Assembly: GCF_021462415.1 (NCBI RefSeq)
Contig: NZ_JAKEDS010000002.1
Location: forward strand, 434,001 to 498,000
DNA from: Rhodohalobacter sp. 614A
GTDB taxonomy: Bacteria; Bacteroidota; Rhodothermia; Balneolales; Balneolaceae
Length of the DNA: 64,000 nt
Reading direction: 5' to 3'
How positions within the stretch are numbered: position 1 is the first letter of the stretch; the number at the start of each line of letters is the position of its first letter. The notes under the pieces were generated by a model. The model had not been told where the DNA came from. It searched no databases and saw only the letters and a program-made list of their open reading frames with translations. The translations under genes and the position numbers were made by a program. Below are positions 37,125-46,128 of this stretch, piece by piece.

Positions 37125-37604
37125 GAGTCCTGAGTCGTGAGGTTTTCTAAAATATTTCTCTTTGTAAGGTATTTTGAGTTTGTGGCTCTTACAAGTATAA
37201 ACGCTAGTTAATATCAAAGAGTAATGGATAATTTTAGGAACCTTATTGTATGGAAACGGACAGTTGATCTTGCTACTCTGATTTATAAGGAAACATTAAA
37301 TTTTCCAAAATCGGAGTTATATGGATTGACTTCACAAATAAGGAGAGCGGCTGTTTCTATCAGTTCAAATATTGCTGAGGGAGCGGGTAGAAGATCAAAA
37401 AGGGAGTTTGCGAACTTTCTGAGTATTTCATATGGATCAGCATGTGAGTTGGAAACTCAACTCTTAATCGCCAAAAATCTAGGATATGTAAAAAAAGATG
37501 ATTTCAAAATCCTCTTTTCTGAAATCGACGAAATCCAAAAAATGCTCTACTCTCTTGGAAAGAAGCAAAAATCCTGAGCCCAAAAACTCACGACTCATGA
37601 CTCT
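37125..37604. repeat. Imperfect inverted repeats flanking the four-helix-bundle gene
   Basis: Left arm 37125-37146 (GAGTCCTGAGTCGTGAGG-TTTT) and right arm 37584-37604, whose reverse complement reads GAGTCATGAGTCGTGAGTTTT. They differ by one mismatch and one extra G. The arms enclose only the gene at 37224-37577, so the unit is about 480 bases. This mirrors the stem-flanked intervening sequences of 23S rRNA that carry the same protein family. Confidence 0.65.
37224..37577 (+). CDS. Four-helix-bundle protein (23S rRNA intervening-sequence type)
   Basis: 117 residues of the S23/IVP family: F-R-N-L-I-V-W-K-R-T-V-D-L start, the core T-S-Q-I-R-R-A-A-V-S-I-S-S-N-I-A-E-G-A-G-R, then F-L-S-I-S-Y-G-S-A-C-E-L-E-T-Q-L. 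Members are encoded inside 23S rRNA intervening sequences and as stand-alone genes; homologues also serve as the Avd accessory of diversity-generating retroelements. No reverse transcriptase is present here. The positively charged bundle suggests nucleic-acid binding. Enclosed by inverted repeats. Confidence 0.92.
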   Translation: MDNFRNLIVWKRTVDLATLIYKETLNFPKSELYGLTSQIRRAAVSISSNIAEGAGRRSKREFANFLSISYGSACELETQLLIAKNLGYVKKDDFKILFSEIDEIQKMLYSLGKKQKS

Positions 37605-37614
37605 GTCCTCTTGA

Positions 37615-39648
37615 TTAATATTTCTCAAACCAGCCCAAAATATACGCCACTTTTCGTATCAAATTGCTCGGGGTAGAGGCGATGGAGTGAGAGGAGTCCG
37701 AGATTTTTACCAATGCGGAAGGGACGCCCTGTAATTTTAATGCCTGGTAGAATTGCTCACTTTCGCTTACAGGTGTTCTGTAATCATACTCCCCAACCAA
37801 AAGCATTGTAGGAGTTGTAACATTTCCGACATATGAAATGGGAGAGCGTTCGAGATATTGTTCGGGATCATCCCAGGGATATTCAGAAAACCAGTACTTG
37901 TTGAAAAATGGATAACCATCTGATGTGAGGACAAAACTGTACCAGTTAATGACCGGTTTTGCTACAACGGCTGCTGCAAATCGGTCGGTGTGACCAACCG
38001 CCCAGGAACTCAAAACTCCACCGCCACTTCCCCCGGTGATATACAGTTTTTCCTCATCGATATATCCCTGGCCAACTACATAATCTACGGCATCCATTAA
38101 GTCGTTATAATCTTCGCTGGGATAATTGAGATTAATATAGGAAGCGAAATCGCTTGAGTAACTGGTGCTTCCACGCGGATTTGTATACACAACCACAAAC
38201 CCTTTTGCCGCCATCAATTGTAACTCCGGCGTGAAACGTGCGCCATAATTGGTGTAAGGGCCGCCGTGAATTTCAAGAATCATCGGGTATTTTTTATTGG
38301 GATCAAAATCCGGTGGAGTGATAATCCAGCCCTGAACTTCAAAATCATCGACGGATGAATCCACCCAAAATTCGGTGGTTTCACCCAATTGTTTGGATGA
38401 GAGAAATACCTCGTTCAGATTGGTGATTTGAGTAACAGCCATCCGGGTTGGATAATGGCCCACCGCGAGTTCCGTTGGCCGGTCAGTGGCTCCTGAAGTA
38501 ATTGCAAATCGTCCATTCTCAGCAACCGAATAAGATCCGCCACCATAAGGCCGCCCGATACTGGATGTTCCAAGATTGGAGACAAGAGTAGAAATATCTC
38601 CATTCAAACGAATATTCCCGACTTTGGTATTTCCTTCTTCGTCATATAAAAAGAAGAGTGAACGGCTGTCACCGGCCCAGGTAATATTCCCGATATCCAC
38701 TCCTAAATCATCAGAGATCTTTTGAAGGTTTGATCCGTCTCTGTTCATGATATATAAATCCGTCAGTTGATAGCCAACAAATTCATCTTCATAACCTGTG
38801 TAGGCAATGTACTGGCCATCGGGTGAAATTTTTGGATTGCTATGCGGTCCTCGTTTATCCGTGATTTGGTTCAGCTCTCCGGATGTAATATCCATTTCAA
38901 AAATTTGTTCGTTGTTTGGATCAAGATCAGCGTTGCCTGTACGATCTGCCGTAAACAAAATGCTTTCTCCGTCGGGCGTCCAGGATGGTGAAGAGTGATT
39001 GTAATTCCCCCCGGTTAATTTTCGGGGTGCGCCTCCTTCTGCAGAAACCATATAAATATGAGAATAAGTCTCCTCAAGTACTTCAAAACGGCCATCGGCT
39101 TTAAATTGAACATAGTCGATCACTGTTGCTCCATCGGCCCATTTTGCTCCTTTTGGAGGCGAAGGGAGGTTGGCGATCTGAGGTTTGTCGGACGGAAGTC
39201 TCATCGTGAAAAGTAATTTGGTTCCGTCTGGTGACCACTGCAAATTTCCGGGACTGTGAGTGAGGTTGGTGATTGACGAAGTTACACCACGGTCCATCCA
39301 TCGTACAAAAATCTGGCTGGATCCTTCTTCAGATGAGGTGTAGGCTATCTTTGATCCGTCGGGTGACCAGGTTGGTGTTCCATAGGATGATTTGCCGGAG
39401 GTCAGCGGTTCGTGCTCATCCCCGCTAAAAGAGATACTCCATAAATTTGTATACCGGCGATCCGTCATTACATCAAACTGATGGCGAACATAAATAATGG
39501 TATTTCCATCAGGTGAAATCTGGGGATTGTCTACAAACTGAAGATCATAAACATCCAGATAATCAAAATTGGTTTTTTGGGCTTGAATTTCCTGGTTTAG
39601 TGAAAGTAAAAAAAGAGGGATGAGAAGGAATATTAAATGTTTTTTCAT
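37615..39648 (-). CDS. S9-family peptidase (prolyl oligopeptidase type), secreted
   Basis: 677 residues with a signal peptide (about 1-23), an N-terminal beta-propeller of WD40/TolB-like blades (S-P-D-G-x-x-I-x-Y repeated: ISPDGNTIIYV, WSPDGSKIAYTS, WTPDGESILFT), and a C-terminal alpha/beta hydrolase domain at about 430-677. Catalytic triad candidates are Ser in G-G-S-G-G-G, Asp in G-E-Y-D-Y-R-T-P, and His in S-S-H-S. This is the layout of dipeptidyl/acylaminoacyl peptidases acting on exported peptides. It stands alone on the minus strand. Confidence 0.92.
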   Translation of the reverse strand: MKKHLIFLLIPLFLLSLNQEIQAQKTNFDYLDVYDLQFVDNPQISPDGNTIIYVRHQFDVMTDRRYTNLWSISFSGDEHEPLTSGKSSYGTPTWSPDGSKIAYTSSEEGSSQIFVRWMDRGVTSSITNLTHSPGNLQWSPDGTKLLFTMRLPSDKPQIANLPSPPKGAKWADGATVIDYVQFKADGRFEVLEETYSHIYMVSAEGGAPRKLTGGNYNHSSPSWTPDGESILFTADRTGNADLDPNNEQIFEMDITSGELNQITDKRGPHSNPKISPDGQYIAYTGYEDEFVGYQLTDLYIMNRDGSNLQKISDDLGVDIGNITWAGDSRSLFFLYDEEGNTKVGNIRLNGDISTLVSNLGTSSIGRPYGGGSYSVAENGRFAITSGATDRPTELAVGHYPTRMAVTQITNLNEVFLSSKQLGETTEFWVDSSVDDFEVQGWIITPPDFDPNKKYPMILEIHGGPYTNYGARFTPELQLMAAKGFVVVYTNPRGSTSYSSDFASYINLNYPSEDYNDLMDAVDYVVGQGYIDEEKLYITGGSGGGVLSSWAVGHTDRFAAAVVAKPVINWYSFVLTSDGYPFFNKYWFSEYPWDDPEQYLERSPISYVGNVTTPTMLLVGEYDYRTPVSESEQFYQALKLQGVPSALVKISDSSHSIASTPSNLIRKVAYILGWFEKY

Positions 39649-39700
39649 CAGGAAAAGTAAGCTTTAGATTTTGGAATTTTGATATGGGAAAGGGTATCCG

Positions 39701-40555
39701 CTATGGAGTCATAAAAAGCGGCGAATCTGTTTTTGTAATCAATTCGTGGGTGGTGGAACCAAATGTGAGGCGCTTAATGGCAGATACGGCATGTGCACCA
39801 AGTACGATAAGATCTGCCCCGATTTCTTTTCGTCGTTTCAAGATAGCCTCGCTTATTTTATCACCAGCCATAAATTTCTGAGTTACATTCTTAAAATCGT
39901 GTTCGAGCAGGTAATCATTGGCAAAATCAAGAATCGTTTCTGATGAAGATTCGGAATCGTCATTGTCTGTTTTAGAAATATGCAGGAGTTCGATTTCCAA
40001 ATCCTTTCCAAAAGGAGAGAGGTGGGCAAAGCTTTTCAGGGATCGGGATGCCGGGCGACTTCCATCAAATGCAATCAGCACTTTATGAACTTCCTCAAAA
40101 TGATGGGTGACAATCAACGTTGGCGAAACCCCGTTTTTAACAACCTGGGCAAGAGTTTTGGTCTCCTGTTTTGGTTCATTGTAGAAAAAGTGTGAATCGC
40201 GCCCTACAACTAACAGGTCGTGGTATTTCATTCCTTCGATGATCCGGTCATACGATGCACCTTCCTGGGTGATAGCGGTATAACGGACTCCTGATTTTTC
40301 AACACTGCTTTCAAATTTTTCAAGCAACCTTCCAGCTACATTCCGGCTGTTGTCTGTTAGTTCTTCCCAGAGATTTCGTGCATGGTGTGTCTGATCGGGA
40401 TCGCCAATGATTCCGGTCGGATAAATATTGCTTGTGTCCACCACGGCAAGTCCGGTAACCGAAGCGTCATTTCGTTCAGCCAGTGAAATGGCGTATTGAG
40501 TAGCGATAGGAGTGTCTTCGTCGGGGTCGAGTGCTATGAGTATGCGCTTAATCAT
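39701..40555 (-). CDS. Universal stress protein with two UspA domains
   Basis: 284 residues made of two tandem UspA domains (about 1-140 and 145-284). Each has the R-I-L-I-A-L-D / K-V-L-I-A-F-D-G-S start. The second ends with the ATP-binding pattern G-A-D-L-I-V-L-G-A-H plus F-G-S-T-T-H-E-L, and the first has the related D-L-L-V-V-G-R-D. Cytoplasmic, ATP-binding, stress-related by family; the target is unknown. It is divergent from the sodium symporter pair, next to which Usp genes are often found. Confidence 0.9.
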   Translation of the reverse strand: MIKRILIALDPDEDTPIATQYAISLAERNDASVTGLAVVDTSNIYPTGIIGDPDQTHHARNLWEELTDNSRNVAGRLLEKFESSVEKSGVRYTAITQEGASYDRIIEGMKYHDLLVVGRDSHFFYNEPKQETKTLAQVVKNGVSPTLIVTHHFEEVHKVLIAFDGSRPASRSLKSFAHLSPFGKDLEIELLHISKTDNDDSESSSETILDFANDYLLEHDFKNVTQKFMAGDKISEAILKRRKEIGADLIVLGAHAVSAIKRLTFGSTTHELITKTDSPLFMTP

Positions 40556-40794
40556 TCGAGTAATTTTTTTTGATTTTATATTCGCAATGTATCAAGAGAG
40601 AGGCTAAAAGGAAATATGTATTCATGGATCAGAAGAGAGTGTTTGGATGTGTGTTTGCTACTATATGATGTACAATAAAACACTTACAACCAACTACAGT
40701 CAAAACAGAATTTTCGCGGTACTGCAGAAATCATTATAATCATCTGAACCATAACGGCTAACAAACTACCAAAACATCTTGCTCATTTTCTGCC

Positions 40795-41091
40795 ATGAAT
40801 GAAAAAGCCAAAGCATACTGGAAAGAAAACCTGAGATTGCTCACCATTCTACTTGTGATATGGTTTCTTGTCTCTTTCGGGTTCGGAATTATATGGGTTG
40901 ATCCGTTAAATACGATTCGATTGGGAGGATTTCAATTAGGTTTCTGGTTCGCTCAGCAAGGCTCTCAGTACGTGTTTGTCATCCTGATTTTTATATATGT
41001 CTACCAAATGAACAAACTGGATAAGAAATTTAAATTCGATGAAGTTGACGACGAACATTCTTCAGATCAGCCTCAAACGGAGGTGCATTAA
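40795..41091 (+). CDS. DUF4212 small subunit of a sodium:solute symporter
   Basis: 98 residues with two membrane helices (about 15-34 and 52-72) and the family pattern K-A-Y-W-K-E-N-L-R-L, I-I-W-V-D-P-L-N, F-W-F-A-Q-Q-G-S-Q-Y-V-F-V. It is always found with the larger symporter protein of the next gene; the stop and start codons share one base (TAATG), giving coupled translation. The role is presumed to be stability or gating of the large subunit. Confidence 0.93.
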   Translation: MNEKAKAYWKENLRLLTILLVIWFLVSFGFGIIWVDPLNTIRLGGFQLGFWFAQQGSQYVFVILIFIYVYQMNKLDKKFKFDEVDDEHSSDQPQTEVH

Positions 41092-42797
41092 TGAGTATTC
41101 AAGTCTGGACCTTCATCATTGTCGGGGTTACGTTTGCGCTATATATTGGGATCGCGGTTTGGTCCCGAGTGGCCTCTACCAGTGATTTTTACATTGCCGG
41201 TGGGCGGGTTCACCCCGTAGCCAATGGCATGGCAACAGCCGCCGACTGGATGTCGGCCGCATCATTTATTTCCATGGCCGGCCTGATTGCTTTTCTCGGT
41301 TATGACGGATCTGTATACCTGATGGGATGGACCGGCGGGTATGTGCTTTTGGCGTTGTTATTAGCCCCATATCTGAGAAAATTCGGAAAATTCACCGTGC
41401 CCGATTTTGTGGGTGACCGATATTATTCAAGCACGGCGCGGGTTGTGGCAATTCTTTGTGCCATCTTTATCTCGTTCACCTATGTAGCCGGGCAGATGCG
41501 GGGCGTTGGTATTGTTTTTTCACGATTTCTGGATGTGGGAATCACAAGCGGTGTTTTGATTGGAATGGTGATCGTTTTCTTCTATGCGGTTTTGGGAGGA
41601 ATGAAAGGGATTACCTACACACAGGTCGCACAATATTGCGTGTTGATATTTGCCTATCTTGTGCCGGTTATTTTTGTCTCGATTTTGATGACCGGAAACC
41701 CGATTCCCCAGCTCGGATTTGGTGGAACGTTGGCTGACGAACCGGGTGTTTTTCTTTTGGACAGGCTGGATGGGTTGATGACTGAACTTGGTTTTACGGC
41801 TTATACGGACGGCACGAAACCTCCAATTGATGTCTTTTTTATAACCGCCGCTCTGATGGTTGGAACTGCCGGACTTCCCCATGTGATCATACGGTTTTTT
41901 ACCGTCCCAAAAGTAAAAGACGCCCGGATTTCTGCCGGATATGCTCTCATTTTTATTGTCGCCCTCTATAGTACCGCACCTGCGGTAGCTGCCTTTGTGA
42001 AAGCAAATTTGATTAACGATATCAGTAATGTTGAATATACCGAAGCGCCCGAATGGTTCCACAACTGGGAGACTACGGGTTTGCTTCAGTTTGAGGATGC
42101 CAACAATGATGGTCGCATTCAATATCACGCCGACCCGGAAATAAACGAATTGACAATTGACCGGGATATTATGGTTCTTGCAAGTCCGGAAATTGCAAAT
42201 CTGCCGAATTGGGTTGTAGGGTTGGTCGCCGCTGGCGGACTGGCAGCAGCACTTTCAACCGCTGCGGGTTTGTTGCTTGTACTCGCTACATCCATAGCCC
42301 ACGATCTTTTCAAACGAACGTTGATTCCCACGATGAAGGAGAAAACGGAGTTGATTGTCGCGCGGGTAACTGTGTTCTTTACGGTTTTAGTGGCCGGGTA
42401 TTTCGGTATTAACCCCCCGGGATTTGTAGCCCAGACTGTAGCCTTTGCATTTGGTCTGGCAGCAGCCTCATTCTTCCCGGCTATTTTGATGGGAATTTTC
42501 TTCAAGCGAATGAATAAGGAGGGCGCAATTGCCGGGATGGCTGCCGGAATTATATTTACGGCTGCTTACATTATTTATTTCACCTTCATCAATCCGGAAC
42601 TCAATAATGTGGATCATTGGTGGTTTGGAATTTCGCCGGAGGGTATCGGGACTTTAGGGATGATTTTAAACTTTGTAGTTGCAATAACAGTCATGAAGTT
42701 CACAAAGAAACCACCTCAGGAAATCCAGGATTTGGTGGAAGATATTCGTATTCCGAGACAAATGAGAGCGTCGGATAAGGAAGATTCTTCTGATTAG
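41091..42797 (+). CDS. Sodium:solute symporter large subunit (VC_2705 family)
   Basis: 568 residues with about 13 membrane helices, sodium:solute symporter fold, partner of DUF4212. Characteristic blocks: D-F-Y-I-A-G-G-R-V-H-P, A-A-D-W-M-S-A-A-S-F-I-S-M-A-G, and G-G-L-A-A-A-L-S-T-A-A-G-L-L-L-V. The family is annotated as transporting acetate or related short acids, but the solute is not certain. A soluble insertion at about 305-365 contains D-A-N-N-D-G-R-I, which looks like a calcium-binding loop. GGAGG lies 7 bases before the ATG. Confidence 0.92.
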   Translation: MSIQVWTFIIVGVTFALYIGIAVWSRVASTSDFYIAGGRVHPVANGMATAADWMSAASFISMAGLIAFLGYDGSVYLMGWTGGYVLLALLLAPYLRKFGKFTVPDFVGDRYYSSTARVVAILCAIFISFTYVAGQMRGVGIVFSRFLDVGITSGVLIGMVIVFFYAVLGGMKGITYTQVAQYCVLIFAYLVPVIFVSILMTGNPIPQLGFGGTLADEPGVFLLDRLDGLMTELGFTAYTDGTKPPIDVFFITAALMVGTAGLPHVIIRFFTVPKVKDARISAGYALIFIVALYSTAPAVAAFVKANLINDISNVEYTEAPEWFHNWETTGLLQFEDANNDGRIQYHADPEINELTIDRDIMVLASPEIANLPNWVVGLVAAGGLAAALSTAAGLLLVLATSIAHDLFKRTLIPTMKEKTELIVARVTVFFTVLVAGYFGINPPGFVAQTVAFAFGLAAASFFPAILMGIFFKRMNKEGAIAGMAAGIIFTAAYIIYFTFINPELNNVDHWWFGISPEGIGTLGMILNFVVAITVMKFTKKPPQEIQDLVEDIRIPRQMRASDKEDSSD

Positions 42798-42832
42798 GCA
42801 CCTGCTCAAAGTTATAAAAGTCATTATGACCG

Positions 42833-43009
42833 TGACAATCTCCACAGTCGGGGATTGCCACGCTACGTTCCACTCCGCTCGCAATGACTTCGTCAACGTA
42901 ATAAACGTCATCGCGAACGGAGTGAAGCGATCTCCAAGCGGTGCTTCTACAAAGCTTAAATCATGAATTGGGAGATTGCCGCGGTCGCAAGCTCCCTCGC
43001 TGATGACAG
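42833..43009. repeat. Cluster of three related intergenic repeat units
   Basis: Between the symporter and E1 genes lie three versions of one sequence type: 42854-42889 (GATTGCCACG ... CTCGCAATGAC), its inverted partner 42907-42935 (GTCATCGCGAACGGAGTGAA ... CGATCTCC), and 42971-43009 (GAGATTGCCGCGGTCGCAAG ... GATGACAG). Units of this kind (GTCATTGCGAG-type) are scattered between genes in many Bacteroidota genomes. The first two can fold together into a long hairpin. Confidence 0.7.
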
Positions 43010-43032
43010 AAAAAAAATAATTAGCTTAGCTG

Positions 43033-45036
43033 TCAGTATTCTATCAACCGATTCAACGTCTCTTTCAATCTATATTTAGCTAAATAACCCCGTTCCATAT
43101 TTTTGTTGAATGGGACGGGCGTATGAAGAGAAGAACAGCGCATGACCGGAGCATCCAGAAATTTAAAACCTCTTTCCATAATTCCGGATGAAATTTCACT
43201 CATCGGGCCAAGAATTTCAGAGGGTTCCTGAAGCAGTAAAACTTTGTTGGTTTTTTGAACGGAATGGAGAATGGTTTCCCAGTCGATCGGTGCAAGAGAT
43301 CTCAAATCAATAACTTCAAGATCAATTCCTATTTTAGCATACATGTCGGCAATTTCTTCTGCCCAATGAACCCCCAATCCATAAGTGATGATGGAAATAT
43401 CCGATCCTTCACGAACTACATTCGCTTTTTCGAGATCTATCCGTTTGCACTGATCAGGAGTTGTTGATTTGATACTTCTGTAAAGCCGCTTGTGTTCAAA
43501 AAAGAGAACGGGATTTGGATCATACAAAGCCGTGTATAACATATTTTGTGCATCCTCAACAGAAGACGGAACCAAAATTCTCAGCCCGGGATGTTGCATA
43601 AACCAACCCTCGGGGCTTTGAGAGTGAAACGGACCTGCGCCGACATCTCCTCCATGAGGAGCACGAATGGTGATGTTCAAATCCGGTAACCATCGGTAGC
43701 GGCTTTTGGCGAGGTTGTTGATGATCTGGTTGAATCCGCATGAAATAAAATCTGCAAACTGCATTTCTACCAATGGCTTAAAGCCTTCAACAGCCAGACC
43801 GATCGCTGCCCCGATTGCCCCTGATTCAATGATCGGTGTGTTTCGAATTCGATCTTTTCCAAATTCCTCAACAAAACCTTCGGTCGCCTTAAAAACTCCG
43901 CCGTATTCAGCAATATCCTGTCCAAAAAGAATGAAGGAATCGTCTTCTGTAAAGGCCTGTTTTTGGGCAAGATGAATGGCATCAATAAATCGTTTTTCCG
44001 AGGATTTCCCATCCTTTGATGTTGAACCTTTTGTCGGTTTGGGTTGAGGAGAAAGGCCAGCCCGTTTGAGTTCTTTTTCAACCTCAAAAACCGGTTCATC
44101 TGCATGAAGGGCTTGCTGTAAATCGTCTTCAAAAGTTCCGCGGATCTCATCCCTAATATCCTCAAGCCGCTTTTTGCTTTTCGAATGAGTATTCTCACGC
44201 ATCCAGTTTTCAAATCTGAGAATGGGATCTTTTTCTTTCCACTTTTCAAACTCTCCGTCGGGTACGTAAAACGTTCCAGATGCTTCTTCATGCCCGCGCA
44301 TACGAAAGGTCATGGCTTCAATCAAAACGGGTGTTCCATTCAAAGCAGATTTTCGGGCTTCCTGAACGGCATCCTGAACCGCAAAGAAGTCGTTACCGTC
44401 AACTTGCATTCCTTTTAAGCCGTAGCCTGCAGCACGATCCACGAGGTTTTCGCAGGCATACTGTTCAGCAACAGGTGTGGAAAGGCCGTATCCGTTATTT
44501 TCAATCATAAAAATGACCGGCAATTTCCAGACAGCGGCAAGGTTCAGCGCTTCGTGAAAATCGCCTTCGCTTGTGGCTCCGTCACCGCAAAAACTTATGG
44601 CAACCTGGTTGGAGCCTTTCAATTTTTGAGCCAGGGCAATGCCATCTGCTACCGGCATGGTGGTGGCAAGATGGGAGATCATCCCGAATATTTTATGCTC
44701 AACGGAACCAAAATGAAAAGAGCGGTCGCGTCCGCCGGTAAATCCGTCCGCCTTCCCCAAAAGTTGACAAAACAGTTTGTAGATAGGTACGCCGCGTGTT
44801 GTAAAAACACCAAGATTGCGGTGCATGGGAAGAATATAATCGTTCTTGTCGAGCGTGAGGGCAGTGGCAACGGAAATTGCTTCCTGACCAATTCCTGAAA
44901 ACCATTTGCTGATTTTATTTTGCCGAAGCAGGTTAAGCATCCGTTCCTCAATGAGCCGGGGAAGCAGAAGTGCTTTATAGATTTTTTCAGCTTCGGATTT
45001 TGTCAGTTTTTTATCAGTTTGGATCACACAGGACAA
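43033..45036 (-). CDS. 2-oxoacid dehydrogenase E1, alpha and beta subunits fused
   Basis: 667-residue TPP enzyme that decarboxylates 2-oxoacids (branched-chain or pyruvate) and passes the acyl group to lipoyl-E2. Residues 1-~320 are the alpha half with the TPP motif G-D-G-A-T-S-E-G ... E-N-N. A short Pro/Ser-rich linker (SPQPKPTKGSTSKDGKS) leads to the beta half (~350-667) with F-G-Q-D-I-A-E-Y-G-G-V-F-K and the P-H-G-G-D-V-G-A-G-P-F-H-S-Q loop. E2 and E3 are not adjacent. The start is uncertain: TTG at 45036 or GTG at 45027, no ATG nearby. Confidence 0.92.
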   Translation of the reverse strand: MSCVIQTDKKLTKSEAEKIYKALLLPRLIEERMLNLLRQNKISKWFSGIGQEAISVATALTLDKNDYILPMHRNLGVFTTRGVPIYKLFCQLLGKADGFTGGRDRSFHFGSVEHKIFGMISHLATTMPVADGIALAQKLKGSNQVAISFCGDGATSEGDFHEALNLAAVWKLPVIFMIENNGYGLSTPVAEQYACENLVDRAAGYGLKGMQVDGNDFFAVQDAVQEARKSALNGTPVLIEAMTFRMRGHEEASGTFYVPDGEFEKWKEKDPILRFENWMRENTHSKSKKRLEDIRDEIRGTFEDDLQQALHADEPVFEVEKELKRAGLSPQPKPTKGSTSKDGKSSEKRFIDAIHLAQKQAFTEDDSFILFGQDIAEYGGVFKATEGFVEEFGKDRIRNTPIIESGAIGAAIGLAVEGFKPLVEMQFADFISCGFNQIINNLAKSRYRWLPDLNITIRAPHGGDVGAGPFHSQSPEGWFMQHPGLRILVPSSVEDAQNMLYTALYDPNPVLFFEHKRLYRSIKSTTPDQCKRIDLEKANVVREGSDISIITYGLGVHWAEEIADMYAKIGIDLEVIDLRSLAPIDWETILHSVQKTNKVLLLQEPSEILGPMSEISSGIMERGFKFLDAPVMRCSSLHTPVPFNKNMERGYLAKYRLKETLNRLIEY

Positions 45037-45082
45037 GATTTATTGAAAAATTTGACAGGTTCACCTCCCTAATTTGGAAGTA

Positions 45083-46057
45083 TTACCACCCCAACAGATA
45101 CGCAAAAATAAGCGGAGCTACAATGGTAGCATCAGATTCGATAATAAATTTTGGTGTATCAATTCCGAGTTTTCCCCAGGTAATCTTTTCGTTGGGTACC
45201 GCACCAGAATATGAGCCATAGCTGGTTGTAGAATCACTGATTTGACAGAAATAGGACCAGAGCGGCGTGTCTTTTAAACCGAGATCCTGTTCCATCATCG
45301 GGACGACACAGATGGGAAAATCACCGGCAATACCGCCTCCAATCTGAAAAAATCCTACTCCATTCTGTGAATTTTTTTGATACCAATCGGTAAGCATCAT
45401 CATATATTCAATCCCTGACTTCATGGCCATCGGACTGGTTTCACCTTCAATACAATGTGATGCAAAAAAATTACCGCACGTGGAATCTTCCCAGCCGGGT
45501 ACAATAATCGGAATATTTTTTTTGGCGGCCGCCATCAGCCATGAATCATCAGGATCAATCTGGTAACTGCCTTTCAAATCGCCACTTAAAAGTAAATCAT
45601 AGAAGTACTCATGAGGGAGATATCGCTCATTTTCTTCCGTTGCTTTTACCCATCGTTTTACCAGGTGATCTTCTATCCGGCGCATCGCTTCTTCTTCAGG
45701 AATACACGTATCAGTAACACGATTAAAATGTCCTTCCAAAAGTTCCTGTTCATCCTGTGGGCTCAGATCGCGATAATTCGGAATTCGCTTGTAGTGATTG
45801 TGCGCAACAAGATTAAACACATCTTCTTCAAGATTGGCTCCCGTACAGGTGATGATATGAACCTTATCCTGGCGAATCATCTCTGCAAGAGACAATCCAA
45901 GCTCGCCGGAACTCATGGCACCGGCCAGGGTGATCATCATTTTTGCACCGGAATTGAGTTGATCTTCGTAAGCTTTGGCGGCATCAACGAGGGAGGCTGC
46001 ATTAAAATGGCGAAAATGGTGAGTGATAAAGTTGGATACGGGTCCTTTTTTACTCAT
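45083..46057 (-). CDS. Deoxyhypusine-synthase-like protein
   Basis: 324 residues of the deoxyhypusine synthase family. Bacteria have no eIF5A, and characterised bacterial homologues act on small polyamines, for example as homospermidine synthase. The NAD-binding block T-L-A-G-A-M-S-S-G-E-L-G and the T-G-A-N-L-E-E-D segment are present. The catalytic lysine of the family is kept (Lys296 in I-T-W-G-K-L), as is the D-A-T-I-V-A-P-L end. It lies about 70 bases downstream of the arginine decarboxylase gene on the same strand, so polyamine metabolism is the likely role. Confidence 0.87.
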   Translation of the reverse strand: MSKKGPVSNFITHHFRHFNAASLVDAAKAYEDQLNSGAKMMITLAGAMSSGELGLSLAEMIRQDKVHIITCTGANLEEDVFNLVAHNHYKRIPNYRDLSPQDEQELLEGHFNRVTDTCIPEEEAMRRIEDHLVKRWVKATEENERYLPHEYFYDLLLSGDLKGSYQIDPDDSWLMAAAKKNIPIIVPGWEDSTCGNFFASHCIEGETSPMAMKSGIEYMMMLTDWYQKNSQNGVGFFQIGGGIAGDFPICVVPMMEQDLGLKDTPLWSYFCQISDSTTSYGSYSGAVPNEKITWGKLGIDTPKFIIESDATIVAPLIFAYLLGW

Positions 46058-46128
46058 CTGATTATGATTTTTGGCTTAATAATTGAGTAAGATTGTTGTT
46101 TAATTTGCAACAAGAGAGGGATTCATGA

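Noticed and set aside
37224-37577. Diversity-generating retroelement (Avd homologue)
   Set aside because: The four-helix-bundle protein fits, but no reverse transcriptase, template repeat or variable repeat is nearby.
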